Below, piece by piece: positions 5,232 through 5,298 of a DNA stretch of 5,298 nt. The stretch is from positions 1-5,298 of the forward strand of contig JALXCG010000532.1 in the NCBI GenBank assembly GCA_026991065.1. The letters run 5' to 3'. The notes beneath the pieces are model-generated. The model saw only the letters and a program-made list of their open reading frames with translations, searched no databases and had not been told where the DNA came from. The stretch comes from Gemmatimonadota bacterium. GTDB lineage: Bacteria > GCA-2686955. How positions within the stretch are numbered: the first letter of the stretch is position 1; each line of letters opens with the position of its first letter. Both the position numbers and the translations under genes were made by a program.

Positions 5232-5298
5232 ACCAAGCCGAGATTCATGTGAGTGCTGGCCACGGAGGTCGGGGAGCAGTAGCGTTCAGGCGGGAGAA
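5219..5298 (+). CDS. obgE: GTPase Obg/CgtA, N-terminal fragment (3' partial)
   Basis: Obg is an essential GTPase that binds the 50S subunit precursor and links ribosome assembly to growth and stress signalling. Only the first 26 codons are in the window. They read MRFVDQAEIHVSAGHGGRGA followed by VAFRRE, matching the family start MxFVDxxxIxVxAGxGGxGxxSFRRE, which is the beginning of the glycine-rich Obg fold. The G domain lies outside the window. The start is the ATG at 5219; GAGAG at 5211-5215 is a likely but closely spaced ribosome binding site. Obg genes usually follow rplU and rpmA; here pta and a 334-base gap precede it. Confidence 0.93.
   Translation, partial: MRFVDQAEIHVSAGHGGRGAVAFRRE

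Overview
The window is a compact, entirely plus-strand stretch of a fairly GC-rich bacterial chromosome. It carries seven well-supported or partly supported genes, plus the first codons of an eighth. Stop and start codons overlap (ATGA or GTGA) at several junctions, which is typical of one long co-transcribed unit. An outer-membrane-type protein with an AMIN domain suggests a Gram-negative cell. The mixture of pilus-like and housekeeping genes would fit a deltaproteobacterium-like or related lineage, but the sequence does not fix the taxon.

Region 1 (1-1075) holds the end of a protein resembling the PilP/GspC-type periplasmic domain. It is followed, with a 4-base overlap, by a 254-residue secreted AMIN-domain protein. 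Together they look like the pilP-pilQ end of a type IV pilus assembly operon, but the second gene stops before any secretin domain.

Region 2 (1072-2248) holds rsmD (16S rRNA m2G966 methyltransferase), overlapping the AMIN gene, then upp (uracil phosphoribosyltransferase) 16 bases later with a good ribosome binding site.

Region 3 (2249-4884) starts after a gap of about 116 bases. It holds a multi-membrane-span protein of the lysylphosphatidylglycerol synthase TM / flippase-like family, then coaD (phosphopantetheine adenylyltransferase, coenzyme A synthesis) overlapping it, then pta (phosphate acetyltransferase) 4 bases after coaD. CoaD supplies the CoA pathway and Pta uses CoA to interconvert acetyl-CoA and acetyl phosphate, so these two are metabolically connected. 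No acetate kinase gene is visible.

Region 4 (4885-5298) is a 334-base stretch without a convincing gene, followed by the start of obgE/cgtA (ribosome-assembly GTPase), which runs off the window. The stretch contains one doubtful 116-codon reading frame and, in its second half, a run of short perfect or near-perfect inverted repeats that could form a structured leader or operator upstream of obgE. The usual rplU-rpmA genes are not found directly before obgE.

I see no mobile element, CRISPR array, tRNA, rRNA or convincing intrinsic terminator. Most of the window is ordinary housekeeping. The points worth a second look are the secretin-less AMIN protein, the obgE upstream region and the orphan flippase-like membrane protein.
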